Origin: an uncultured Faecalicatena sp.
GTDB lineage: Bacteria; Bacillota; Clostridia; Lachnospirales; Lachnospiraceae
Length of the DNA: 64,000 nt
Direction: 5' to 3'
Assembly (NCBI GenBank): GCA_902489075.1
Contig: CABTYO010000002.1
Span: forward strand, 105,475 to 169,474
Part shown: piece after piece, positions 54,114-61,935 of the stretch
Layout of the letters: each line of letters starts with the position of its first letter
Numbering within the stretch: the first letter of the stretch is position 1
The notes under the pieces: generated by a model
Databases searched by the model: none
What the model was told of the DNA's origin: nothing
The model's input: the letters and a program-made list of their open reading frames with translations, nothing else
Program-made: the position numbers and the translations under genes

Positions 54114-54311
54114 ATGAAGAATCTTAGATTAAAGTCAGCCCGTGCCGCGTATGATATGTCACAGCAGCAGCTGGCTGAGGCGGTGGGAGTGTCCAGGCAG
54201 ACGATCAACGCCATAGAAAAAGGGGATTATAACCCTACGATTAAGCTGTGCCTTGCAATCTGCCATACGCTGGGGAAAACACTGGATGAACTGTTTTGGG
54301 AAGAGGTTTAA
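54114..54311 (+). CDS. Small XRE-family regulator (second copy type)
   Basis: A 65-residue Cro/CI helix-turn-helix protein (QQQLAEAVGVSRQTINAIEKGDYNPT), close in length and sequence to the one at 35374. It lies just after a membrane gene sharing its promoter. Its transcript would end at the hairpin 54379-54415, which is inside the end of the convergent toxin gene. Confidence 0.92.
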   Translation: MKNLRLKSARAAYDMSQQQLAEAVGVSRQTINAIEKGDYNPTIKLCLAICHTLGKTLDELFWEEV

Positions 54312-54313
54312 AA

Positions 54314-54841
54314 TTATGTTATAGAGTTACAGTAGAGAATTGATTTCTCTTCAAGCAAAGAAAAATTACAACATCTTAATGCAAGGGAAGAGTAAGGGTT
54401 TTCCTTGCATTTTTTATATAACTTTTTTGCCTTGTTTTGTAAGATATTTTGAACGGAGTCAATTAATTGTTTTTCTTTTTGAAGTAAATAAATATAGTCG
54501 GTCTTTTCTTTTTGACAGGAAAAGAGACGATAGTCTTCTATTTGATTATACTTCAGTTGCTTTAAACATTGATCCGGTACAGGCAGCATGTTATTTAGGT
54601 TTAGTACGGCATAGAGGTATCCAGTGTTAGCGTCCATGAGTTTATGAAAATCTAAACTATTCGACATTTTTTGATGTTTAGGTTTAGGAGAAGAGATAGG
54701 AACATAATAGTTAAACTTATTTATAGAAAATAAGATTCCGATATGTAATTTTAGACGATCTCCATATTCAACATATCCTACGTGAGAATCGAATTGCATT
54801 AGATATCGGGTATAATCTTTATCAACAACGTACCAATCCAT
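54314..54841 (-). CDS. toxN: Type III toxin, ToxN/AbiQ family endoribonuclease
   Basis: A 175-residue basic protein of family length. The N-terminus WYVVDKDYTRYLMQFDSHVGY and the core SSPKPKHQKMSNSLDFHKL (residues 50-68) are hallmarks of ToxN/AbiQ endoribonucleases. Ser51-x-Lys53 fits the catalytic region, and LNLNNMLPVP follows as in the family. The toxin cleaves RNA and is held inactive by a repeat RNA encoded just upstream. GGAGG lies directly before the ATG. The gene is AT-rich compared with its neighbours, which suggests transfer. Known members abort phage infection or stabilise plasmids. Confidence 0.93.
   Translation of the reverse strand: MDWYVVDKDYTRYLMQFDSHVGYVEYGDRLKLHIGILFSINKFNYYVPISSPKPKHQKMSNSLDFHKLMDANTGYLYAVLNLNNMLPVPDQCLKQLKYNQIEDYRLFSCQKEKTDYIYLLQKEKQLIDSVQNILQNKAKKLYKKCKENPYSSLALRCCNFSLLEEKSILYCNSIT
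54379..54415 (+). terminator. Terminator of the XRE transcript inside toxN
   Basis: Perfect 9-bp arms AATGCAAGG (54379-54387) and CCTTGCATT (54403-54411) followed by a T-run on the plus strand. It overlaps the end of the convergent toxin coding region. Confidence 0.75.
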
Positions 54842-54856
54842 ATAACCTCCAGTATG

Positions 54857-54886
54857 TAAAAAGTGGGTGGATATTATCCACCCACT
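54857..54886 (-). terminator. Attenuating terminator between antitoxin RNA and toxin
   Basis: Perfect 11-bp arms (54862-54872 and 54876-54886) with a 3-nt loop. On the minus strand it is followed by TTTTT and then the toxin ribosome site. In type III systems this hairpin keeps antitoxin RNA in excess over toxin mRNA. Confidence 0.92.
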
Positions 54887-54894
54887 GCAATAAT

Positions 54895-54994
54895 CGATTG
54901 TTTTAACTGGACAATCTAACCGCTTTTTAAACGGCTGTTTTAATTGGACAGCCTAACCGCTTTTAAACGAGCGTTTTTAATGGACGCTCTAACC
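54895..54994 (-). ncRNA. toxI: ToxI-type antitoxin RNA, three tandem repeats
   Basis: Three head-to-tail units of 36-37 bp (54895-54931, 54932-54967, and 54968-54994, the last shorter). On the RNA strand each reads GGTTAG, a 6-nt arm, a 9-nt loop CCA..TTAAA, and the matching arm. The arm pairs are GAGCGT/ACGCTC, GGCTGT/ACAGCC and GATTGT/ACAATC. They differ between units yet always pair, so the stem is under selection. Promoter, repeats, terminator and toxin are in the standard type III order. Confidence 0.92.
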
Positions 54995-55023
54995 ATTCAG
55001 CAGATATTCCTATCTGTAATTTT

Positions 55024-55052
55024 ATTATATGTAATTCTAGGAAAAAAATCAA
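55024..55052 (-). promoter_or_regulatory. Promoter of the toxI-toxN transcript
   Basis: On the minus strand: -35 TTGATT (55047-55052), 17-bp spacer, perfect -10 TATAAT (55024-55029), about 30 bp before the first repeat. Confidence 0.85.
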
Positions 55053-55119
55053 TGAAATAAGTGTGAAATTTTTAATATTGTAAATAGTATTTTATCCGCT
55101 CACCTTTTCATTGAGATAT

Positions 55120-55626
55120 TTACGCTCTCACAACGCACCCTGTCTTGAGTACCTGTGTCATAACATGGTACAGCGGGCCATAGAGCAGCAGACAGAGTAT
55201 GGTATTTCCCGCGCAGTGCATGATGTCATAAGGAATTCCGGCAACCCAGTATGCAAGTCCGCCGCCGATTCCGCCGGCGATAAAATAAGGAATCGCACAG
55301 AGCATGCCAAAGCACAGCCCATATGCACCGGCCAGAATGGACCAGAAAACCGGTGAGCGCTGTTTTTTTCCCAGGAGCAGCACGAGCAGTGTCAGCAAAG
55401 TCCAGATATAAAGGTAATTCAGCCACCAGAGTCCAAATCCATAGAAAAGGCCTTCCAGCCCAATAAATGCATAGATAATAAAAAATACTTTTTTACGGTA
55501 CAGCTGTGTGTAAAGAATCACCAGCAAAGTTACAATTTCAATATTGGGCAGTGCGGCCATGGCGACCTGAGCCGCAAAGATAACTCCGGTCAGCATTGCC
55601 ATGATTACCAGATCTTTTGTTTTCAT
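55120..55626 (-). CDS. ECF transporter S component, probable cobalamin type
   Basis: A 168-residue protein with about six membrane spans (first: LVIMAMLTGVIFAAQVAMAAL). The size and shape are those of S components of energy-coupling-factor vitamin importers, which dock to a shared EcfAA'T module encoded elsewhere. It follows the DUF4430 gene by 37 bp, and both lie after a cobalamin riboswitch. That places it with CbrT-like B12-specific S components, by regulation and not by a known signature. Confidence 0.85.
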   Translation of the reverse strand: MKTKDLVIMAMLTGVIFAAQVAMAALPNIEIVTLLVILYTQLYRKKVFFIIYAFIGLEGLFYGFGLWWLNYLYIWTLLTLLVLLLGKKQRSPVFWSILAGAYGLCFGMLCAIPYFIAGGIGGGLAYWVAGIPYDIMHCAGNTILCLLLYGPLYHVMTQVLKTGCVVRA

Positions 55627-55663
55627 ATATGTCCTTCTTTCTTGTCGGGAATCTTGTAAGGAA

Positions 55664-56071
55664 TCAATACCCCTCTGTCAAAGTGAGTTCGAATACATCA
55701 CCATCCTCAATCGGTGTCTGGTCAGCGGAGGTGTTGACCTGCTCACCGCCTTTTGTAAGGCACCACCATTGCTGTTTGGAATCATCCGCTTTTTCGCCGT
55801 CAGCGGAAGTGATAAACAGTCCATACTGTCCGTCTTTCCCCTCAACAAGACCATTACTTTTGATTACTTCGCCTAAGTAGGCTTCATCTGTCTGATACTC
55901 AAATTCATTCGTACTCTGATCTTGGTGGATCACTTTTACCACGACCGTCTTTGCACCCGCCTGGCCTTTCGGCATTACCTTCTGGTAAATCAGGAATCCC
56001 ACAACACACGCTGCGACCAGAATAATCAGGCCGATGATCAGCCCCTTTGAACTTTTTTTCTTTTCTTCCAT
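55664..56071 (-). CDS. Membrane-anchored DUF4430 protein, probable cobalamin binder
   Basis: 135 residues from the ATG at 56071 (AGGAGG 5 bp upstream). One hydrophobic anchor (residues about 9-29, LIIGLIILVAACVVGFLIY) follows a lysine-rich N-terminus, so the rest faces outside. The remaining 105 residues match the DUF4430 pattern (TDEAYLGEVIKSNGLVEGKDGQYGLFITSADG, QQWWCLTKGGEQVNTSADQTPIEDGDVFELTL). This fold is related to the C-terminal domain of intrinsic factor and transcobalamin. A cobalamin riboswitch upstream and an ECF S component downstream support a role in B12 capture. Confidence 0.87.
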   Translation of the reverse strand: MEEKKKSSKGLIIGLIILVAACVVGFLIYQKVMPKGQAGAKTVVVKVIHQDQSTNEFEYQTDEAYLGEVIKSNGLVEGKDGQYGLFITSADGEKADDSKQQWWCLTKGGEQVNTSADQTPIEDGDVFELTLTEGY

Positions 56072-56146
56072 CTCATCCTCCTGTTTGAATCCGGATAAAG
56101 CTTCCTTAGACCTGTGATTATGCAGCGTCTGTAAAATATATCTGTA

Positions 56147-56190
56147 TAAAAAAACAGACAGTCCTGCTCCCGCGCAATGAACCTGTCTGT
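56147..56190 (-). terminator. Riboswitch expression-platform terminator
   Basis: Arms ACAGACAG and CTGTCTGT, read on the minus strand and followed by TTTTTTT, lie between the cobalamin aptamer and the DUF4430 gene. It would form when cobalamin is bound. Confidence 0.85.
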
Positions 56191-56238
56191 AATCAACCTT
56201 TTCAGAATGCATGGCTTTGTATGGAAGCTTCATTCCAT

Positions 56239-56330
56239 CTGCCGGCAGGTAATCTGACTACGAGGATAACTCCATCCTCTCACAGTGACCTCATCGTTCA
56301 GGATTCGCACCTGATTCCCACTGCCGGTAG
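56239..56330 (-). promoter_or_regulatory. Cobalamin riboswitch aptamer
   Basis: On the minus strand the conserved blocks appear in order: GGTGCGAATCCTGAACGATG, GTCACTGT, and AGTCAGATTACCTGCC. The ends form a P1 helix of 10 pairs with one mismatch (56321-56330 with 56239-56248). A terminator follows. It controls the DUF4430 and ECF genes, switching them off when B12 is plentiful. Confidence 0.93.
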
Positions 56331-56376
56331 ATATTATTCATTATTTTATTGTATTTTTCTCTTATTAACCAAGTTT

Positions 56377-56405
56377 ATATTACCATAAAAATGCCATTTT
56401 TTCAA
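56377..56405 (-). promoter_or_regulatory. Promoter of the riboswitch transcript
   Basis: On the minus strand: -35 TTGAAA (56400-56405), 17-bp spacer, -10 TAATAT (56377-56382). Confidence 0.75.
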
Positions 56406-56408
56406 GTC

Positions 56409-56437
56409 TTGTAAAGAATTTTATGGGGACGTATAAT
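56409..56437 (+). promoter_or_regulatory. Promoter of the 56487 gene pair
   Basis: -35 TTGTAA (56409-56414), 17-bp spacer, perfect -10 TATAAT (56432-56437). Its -35 box lies 3 bp from that of the divergent riboswitch promoter. Confidence 0.82.
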
Positions 56438-56486
56438 AACATACCAATGCAGATTTACAGTCCATATATCAGGAAAGGGGATTGCC

Positions 56487-57029
56487 ATGGAGGAACAGAT
56501 TTTTGAATTAGTGCAGAATGCCCGGAAGCAGGAAGAACTGTCCATTGTATCAGACATGAACCGAAAGACGGAGCGCTTCGGGCTGGTGCTTGAGGCAGAT
56601 GAGGTGAAGGAACTGGTTGCAGTTCATCAGGAAAGTCTGAAAAAACACCGCAGGTTTGAGTGGGGAGCGGGAATTTTGGAAAAGCTGATCTATGTTTTCT
56701 GTGATTCCCAGTATCTGGACCAGAATCATTATCTTGAGAGTCTGGAACGTCTTCAGGACATTTTCTATCAATTCAGGAATGCCTCTTTGGACCGTATGAC
56801 TGATGATGAGATTCTAACTTTTATGAAAGAGCAGTTTGAAACAATCTGTGCAGGAAGTCTGGATTATCTGGAGAACACCTGTCTGCCCATTTATACGGAG
56901 GCAGTACGTAAGGGCTATGATGGGTTTGCATCCAGCGAAGGGGCGGGAGAATATGAGGAGTTTGATGAAGTAAAGCGCTGGGACAGTGAGCTGTATATGC
57001 AGGCCGTAAGAGAGCTGTTCTGGGAATAA
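56487..57029 (+). CDS. Conserved soluble protein of unknown function (possibly DUF6323)
   Basis: A 180-residue acidic, helical protein without signal peptide or membrane spans. AGGAAAGGGG precedes the ATG. It ends 16 bp before a second uncharacterised gene, so the two form an operon with its own promoter. I have a weak memory of such pairs being labelled DUF6323 and DUF6179 in Lachnospiraceae. I see no catalytic motif. Confidence 0.75.
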   Translation: MEEQIFELVQNARKQEELSIVSDMNRKTERFGLVLEADEVKELVAVHQESLKKHRRFEWGAGILEKLIYVFCDSQYLDQNHYLESLERLQDIFYQFRNASLDRMTDDEILTFMKEQFETICAGSLDYLENTCLPIYTEAVRKGYDGFASSEGAGEYEEFDEVKRWDSELYMQAVRELFWE

Positions 57030-57045
57030 CCGCGGAGGTAATAGC

Positions 57046-57855
57046 ATGATCTATGAAATGGAAGAACTGATGCCTGTGATAGCCAGGCTTGCAGAGAAGT
57101 ACACATCAAAGGAGAGCACATCTGTTTCCTATGATACGGCCCGGCAGTTAATGGAAGCAGTGTTATACTGTATCCATGAATGTGAAGAAGAGAAGTCCGG
57201 CAGTCTGCCAGAAGGGGCGAAGCCTGATTGCAGGGCTGCCTATGAAGAGGGGTACCGGATTGCACATGAGAAGGTGATCCGGGCAAAAGAATTATATCAT
57301 CAGATTGCGGCAGAATTTGATGATTTCGGATGCAGGAATTACAGAGATACGGTGATCAAAGGGATGCCGGCTTTTTTTACAAAGTATAATCTCAGGTTCC
57401 TGCCTCAGGATCATGTACTGACCCTGGATTACCCTGTATTCCATCTGAATCAGGAAAAGAAAGGCATAGACCTTATCCTGGATTATCTGGAAGAGACTGA
57501 ATATGAGCAGAAGTTTTTGAAGTTTTTCAACAGAAAGGGAATCACGGATCTGCTGGAACAAAGATATATGGATTACCAGGAGTTGTATCTGGATAATATC
57601 TGCACCCCGGTTCTTCTGCGCGGTGCAGCCTGTCTTGCAGCCGACAGGGATGTCTGTGACCTGAGGCTTGATGAAGAAGGGTATGCTGCGGCAGAGGAAT
57701 ATTTTGTGGGGAATCCGGCATCAATGTTGGAAAGAAAGCTGGAAGTTCTGTTTGACATACTGGAAAGGAATGTGATGAAAGCAGACTACAGGGGAATCTT
57801 TCGACAACCAGCTCATGAAGCTGCTGTCAGGCTCAATCTGAGTATGGCCTTCTGA
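57046..57855 (+). CDS. Conserved soluble protein of unknown function (possibly DUF6179)
   Basis: A 269-residue acidic, mainly helical protein. CGGAGG lies before the ATG. Conserved-looking stretches include KGMPAFFTKYNLRFLPQDHVLTLDYPV and GIDLILDYLEETEYEQKFLKFF. It is co-transcribed with the 180-residue protein upstream and probably works with it. No fold or activity can be named from the sequence. Confidence 0.75.
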   Translation: MIYEMEELMPVIARLAEKYTSKESTSVSYDTARQLMEAVLYCIHECEEEKSGSLPEGAKPDCRAAYEEGYRIAHEKVIRAKELYHQIAAEFDDFGCRNYRDTVIKGMPAFFTKYNLRFLPQDHVLTLDYPVFHLNQEKKGIDLILDYLEETEYEQKFLKFFNRKGITDLLEQRYMDYQELYLDNICTPVLLRGAACLAADRDVCDLRLDEEGYAAAEEYFVGNPASMLERKLEVLFDILERNVMKADYRGIFRQPAHEAAVRLNLSMAF

Positions 57856-57869
57856 TTGGATATCCGGGA

Positions 57870-58445
57870 TTAAGAGCCTGTCTGAGGATATTCTACCGCA
57901 TCCAGAATGGAATGGCGGATAATATAGTTATACGCCTCCCAGACCTGTTCGGAGGAATAGGGATTCTCGTGGGTGATCCAGTATTTCAGGGAATCTGTCA
58001 GTCCGAATGTGTAAAATCTTGCCAGAGCGTCCTTGGACAGGATTGCGATCTTGTCCGGGGACCGGAGTGGATACTTATTCAGAAGAGAAAGCAGCATATC
58101 GAAAACATAGCGGTACAGCAGATTCTCAAAAGAGTTCGGTCCTTCAATGTCATACAGCTTCTTATACAGGTCACGGTCCTTCTCAAGGCAGCTGCACAGC
58201 AGGCGGAAGATACCGTCCTCCATGTTATTGTCCACCAGTACCTGAATCTTCTCGGCAATCTCTTTCTCCAGAATCCACTCAATGACTTCATATTTGTCCT
58301 GGAAATGTTTGTAAAAAGTAGGGCGGATCACCCCGGCCCCGTCGGTAATCATTTTAATAGTAATCTTGTCAAAGGGGGTCTGCATGACCAGCTCCTTGAA
58401 AGACATCGTAAGTAAATCTTTTGTAAGTTCTTTTTTATCTTCCAT
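57870..58445 (-). CDS. TetR-family regulator
   Basis: About 191 residues from the ATG at 58445 (AAAGGAG upstream). The N-terminal helix-turn-helix covers residues about 10-55 (FDKITIKMITDGAGVIRPTFYKHFQDKYEVIEWI). The C-terminal ligand domain resembles the DhaS-like branch. It is convergent with the uncharacterised pair and divergent from the MntP-like gene about 220 bp away, which it may control. No palindrome stood out strongly enough in that gap to call an operator. Confidence 0.9.
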   Translation of the reverse strand: MEDKKELTKDLLTMSFKELVMQTPFDKITIKMITDGAGVIRPTFYKHFQDKYEVIEWILEKEIAEKIQVLVDNNMEDGIFRLLCSCLEKDRDLYKKLYDIEGPNSFENLLYRYVFDMLLSLLNKYPLRSPDKIAILSKDALARFYTFGLTDSLKYWITHENPYSSEQVWEAYNYIIRHSILDAVEYPQTGS

Positions 58446-58662
58446 GAAAATTTCTCCTTTCCTCAAATTATAGCATAATTTTTGAACTCATAAAATACCC
58501 ATCTTTATCCGGGCTACAGAATTCGGGATTTGTAGCCCGAATAAATCCAATGCCGGCCGATTGTCCGGATGGGGATACAATAGGGAGAAGCTGGATATTA
58601 TCCGGGGAATGGACACATGCTAGAATAAAAGAAGGCAAATAGAAGGGAAGGAGAGGAGGAAA

Positions 58663-59238
58663 TTGGCAGTATTTGAAATCCTTATGATTTCGGTTGGCTT
58701 ATCCCTGGATGTGTTTGCGTATGCTTTGTATAAAGGCGCGATGATGCCGGAAATCAGAAAAATTACGCTGGTTAAGATATGTACTATTTTTACGGTATGG
58801 CAGATGGCAAGCCTGCTGCTCGGGAATCTGCTGGCGAGTATCCCGGTGTTTAAGACACCTGCGGGACGTGCAGCGGTTCATTGGAGGATCCTTTCAGTCA
58901 TTATTTTTGTAGGACTGGGATTTTATATGATTATAAAATCCGGAAAACAGAAAGTAATCATAGAACGGAAAGATGAGACGGTAGGCGAAAAGCAGATCGC
59001 TATATGGGCATGTATTACCAGTATAGATGCATTTCTTGCCGGAATCGGGTTCGGTTTTTTGCAGACAGATTTTTTCTTCACAACACTCAGTGTGGGCATT
59101 GTGACGTTATTGAGTGTGGTTGCGGGAATCTTTGGAGGATACTGGATGGGGTGCCAGTCAAAGAATAAAGCAGTAACACTCGGCGGCTGTATCCTGCTGA
59201 TTGGCGGAATTGAACTGCTGCTTCGGGGAATCACTTAG
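58663..59238 (+). CDS. MntP-like manganese exporter
   Basis: A 191-residue protein with six predicted membrane spans in two repeats. It starts at a TTG with GGAGG just upstream. Each repeat has the acidic family position: GLSLDVFAYALYKG (near residue 16) and TSIDAFLAGIGFGF (near residue 125). The last residues IGGIELLLRGI are typical of the MntP end. Some positions differ from classical MntP, so the exported ion is uncertain. Confidence 0.82.
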   Translation: MAVFEILMISVGLSLDVFAYALYKGAMMPEIRKITLVKICTIFTVWQMASLLLGNLLASIPVFKTPAGRAAVHWRILSVIIFVGLGFYMIIKSGKQKVIIERKDETVGEKQIAIWACITSIDAFLAGIGFGFLQTDFFFTTLSVGIVTLLSVVAGIFGGYWMGCQSKNKAVTLGGCILLIGGIELLLRGIT

Positions 59239-59367
59239 TCCACGGCTTCATATGTTGTAAAGAGCATACCTATTGGACATTAGCTGTCTGATAAGTATAT
59301 TATGCAGGTTAGAAAAGAGATTTTAAAAGGTACTTTAGAGAAAGTATTATAATGGAGGAAATGGGTA

Positions 59368-60723
59368 ATGGGAAAATTAAGACATCAGGCAGAAAGGGCC
59401 GCATTTGGCAAAGTAATTGATTCAGCAATGAAACATATGAATAAAGACCGTGAAAAGAGCTTTTTGAAGATGGTCGACCTTACAGAGAATTTTGCAAAAG
59501 ACAGATTCCGTCCGGAGAGCTATGAAGGGGCACGAAAGATGATTCAGAACCCGGACAGCAAGTGGATGGGATATGTGAACCGTATTCTGGATGAGGTCAG
59601 TCCGAATGTCATCCGTACGACAGCAATGAACCTGGGATTTGAGGCCATGTTAAGCGGTACAAAGATCATGCATGAGAGCCGGGAAAAATATCAGTGCAAC
59701 ATTCCATGGCTGATCCTGCTGGATCCGACCAGTGCGTGCAACCTGAAATGTACGGGCTGCTGGGCCGCTGAGTATGGGCATACGTTATCACTTTCCTATG
59801 AGGTGCTGGACAGTATCATCACCCAGGGAAAAGAGCTGGGGATCTACTTCTACATGTATACAGGCGGGGAGCCACTGGTAAGAAAGGCCGATATTATCCG
59901 TTTATGTGAGAAACACAATGACTGTGCATTCCATGCGTTCACGAATGGAACCCTGGTGGATGATGCATTCTGTGAGGAAATGGAACGTGTCGGCAACCTG
60001 TCCTTGTCCATCAGCCTGGAAGGATATGAGGAAGTCAATGACGGACGGCGTGGAAATGGTGTATTCAATCAGGTCATGGATGCCATGGATACCCTGAAAA
60101 AGCACGGACAGATCTTCGGAACTTCAATCTGTTATACGAGAGCAAATATTGATACTGTTACCTCAGATGAATTCCTGGATATGATCATCGAAAAGGGATG
60201 CCGTTATGCATGGTATTTCCACTATATGCCTGTGGGAAATGACGCAGCAGTGGAGCTGATGCCGACAAAGGAGCAGAGAGAATACATGTATCACAGAATC
60301 CGTGAGATCCGTGCCATGGAAGGCGGGAAGCCGATCTTTACGTTTGATTTCCAGAATGACGGCGAATATGTGGGCGGATGTATCGCAGGAGGAAGGAACT
60401 ACTGCCATATCAATCCGAACGGGGATGTAGAGCCATGCGTATTTATCCATTATTCCAGTGCCAATATCAAAGAAGTCAGCCTGCTTGAAGCACTTAAGCA
60501 GCCGTTATTTATGGCATACAGGGAAGGGCAGCCGTTCAATGAGAATCATCTGCGCCCATGCCCGATGCTTGAAAATCCAGAGAAACTGATGGAGATGGTA
60601 CATAAGACAGGGGCAAAATCCACGGATATGCAGTCCCCTGAATCAGTTGAGCATCTCTGCGGAAAATGTGTAGAATATGCCAAGGCATGGCAGGAAAAAG
60701 CAGATGAACTCTGGAAAAAGTAA
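59368..60723 (+). CDS. Radical SAM enzyme with SPASM-like C-terminus
   Basis: A 451-residue protein. After an N-terminal region of about 110 residues comes the radical SAM cluster motif Cys124-x3-Cys128-x2-Cys131 (TSACNLKCTGCWAAEYG) and the SAM-binding GGEP (YTGGEPLV). Extra cysteines near the C-terminus (GGCIAGGRNYCHINPNGDVEPC, RPCPML, HLCGKC) would bind one or two more Fe-S clusters, as in SPASM proteins. A membrane protein of the LPG-synthase/flippase type follows 11 bp later, so a lipid or envelope substrate is possible. The exact reaction is unknown. Confidence 0.9.
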   Translation: MGKLRHQAERAAFGKVIDSAMKHMNKDREKSFLKMVDLTENFAKDRFRPESYEGARKMIQNPDSKWMGYVNRILDEVSPNVIRTTAMNLGFEAMLSGTKIMHESREKYQCNIPWLILLDPTSACNLKCTGCWAAEYGHTLSLSYEVLDSIITQGKELGIYFYMYTGGEPLVRKADIIRLCEKHNDCAFHAFTNGTLVDDAFCEEMERVGNLSLSISLEGYEEVNDGRRGNGVFNQVMDAMDTLKKHGQIFGTSICYTRANIDTVTSDEFLDMIIEKGCRYAWYFHYMPVGNDAAVELMPTKEQREYMYHRIREIRAMEGGKPIFTFDFQNDGEYVGGCIAGGRNYCHINPNGDVEPCVFIHYSSANIKEVSLLEALKQPLFMAYREGQPFNENHLRPCPMLENPEKLMEMVHKTGAKSTDMQSPESVEHLCGKCVEYAKAWQEKADELWKK

Positions 60724-60734
60724 GGTGGTCATCA

Positions 60735-61757
60735 TTGAAAAAAGAAGAGGGGAGAACCAGAAGCCGATATTTTTCTGTAAAAAGTATCTGGAAACTGGTT
60801 TTCCTGATCATAGTCCTGGCTGTGATCTGTCTGGCACTAAAGGATTCCTGGAGAGACATTTTAAATGAGCTGGGCCGCACATCCTGGAAGATTATCGCAG
60901 GAGTCTTTGTGCTGAGTATCCTGTACAATTGTTTTGACGGGGTGGCAGTGACAAAGCTGGTGAGAAATTATGCCCCTGAGTTTGCATGGGAGGATGGCGT
61001 TCTATGTTCCTTCTACTACAGCTTTTTCAGGGTAGTTACATTCGGAAGCGGAACTGCGGCTGCGGGGATGTATTATGTCAGCAGAAAAGGGATTCCCGCA
61101 GCCGCCAGTCTGGGGATTTTTACAATCAATTATGTCATACAGCGCATTTCTATCTGTCTGTACTTTATTTATGGATTCCTGAGCAATTATAAAGAAATGA
61201 GCCGGCAGTTTGGAGGATACAGAAAGGAAATGATCCTGGGAGTCGTGCTGGCGGTTCTGGTGGTGGCTGCACTGGTCATCATCTGTACCAGTACGGCTTT
61301 ACATGAAAAGGTATTCCAACTGGCAGACAGGGCAGCAAGGAAGGATACCCAGAAGGAGAAGCTAAAAGGCTGGGAGGAAAAGGCAGCTGCTGTGAGGAGC
61401 GAGGCTCACGGACTGCTGAGAAATAAAAAGCTGTTATTTGAAGTTATCGTGTTCAACTTTTTTAAACTAAGCGCCTGGTACCTGATCCCTGCCGCAGTAT
61501 TTCAAATGCTGAATTCAACGAAGCTTTCACTGCTGATGGCCACGGCTGCCATGATGACGGCCCTGGCAGGCGTGATTCCGGCTCCGGGAGGCGTTGGGGC
61601 GGTAGAGTTTGTATTTGTCCTGCTCTTCACTCCGCTGGTCGGCAGTACGTCGGCTGCATCCGGCATGCTTATCTACAGATTTTCAACTTATATACTGCCG
61701 TTTCTGATCGGTACACTTGTCGTGCTGAAAACACAGGCGGCGGTGAGACATAAATAG
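60735..61757 (+). CDS. LPG-synthase TM / UPF0104-type membrane protein
   Basis: A 340-residue protein starting at a TTG with AGGTGG upstream. It has about eight membrane spans. The C-terminal segment VIPAPGGVGAVEFVFVLLFTPLVG is the signature of the MprF flippase and AglD-like family. Full MprF proteins carry an additional aminoacyl-transferase domain, which is absent here, so this protein would move or flip a lipid without charging it. It is coupled to the radical SAM gene. Confidence 0.9.
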   Translation: MKKEEGRTRSRYFSVKSIWKLVFLIIVLAVICLALKDSWRDILNELGRTSWKIIAGVFVLSILYNCFDGVAVTKLVRNYAPEFAWEDGVLCSFYYSFFRVVTFGSGTAAAGMYYVSRKGIPAAASLGIFTINYVIQRISICLYFIYGFLSNYKEMSRQFGGYRKEMILGVVLAVLVVAALVIICTSTALHEKVFQLADRAARKDTQKEKLKGWEEKAAAVRSEAHGLLRNKKLLFEVIVFNFFKLSAWYLIPAAVFQMLNSTKLSLLMATAAMMTALAGVIPAPGGVGAVEFVFVLLFTPLVGSTSAASGMLIYRFSTYILPFLIGTLVVLKTQAAVRHK

Positions 61758-61844
61758 CATGAAGGCTTAAAAACGGCGGACATAAAAAGAACAACTGAGA
61801 TGAAAAGAACAGATATATGAACAGATATAAAAAGAACAGACATA

Positions 61845-61902
61845 AAAAGAAGGATACACATGTACTTAGGTTTTTCCCTTTGTACAATGTATCCTTCTTT
61901 TT
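61845..61902. terminator. Bidirectional terminator
   Basis: Arms AAAAAGAAGGATACA and TGTATCCTTCTTTTT, with further pairing of TGTAC/GTACA inside, between convergent genes. Confidence 0.85.
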
Positions 61903-61935
61903 AAAGTTACTGCGCGGTTTTTGTTTTCCTGTCTC

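Noticed and set aside
54895..54994. Short tandem repeats that could suggest a CRISPR array
   Set aside because: There are no spacers between the units, no cas genes and only three copies. The toxin gene and terminator next to them explain the repeats as antitoxin RNA.
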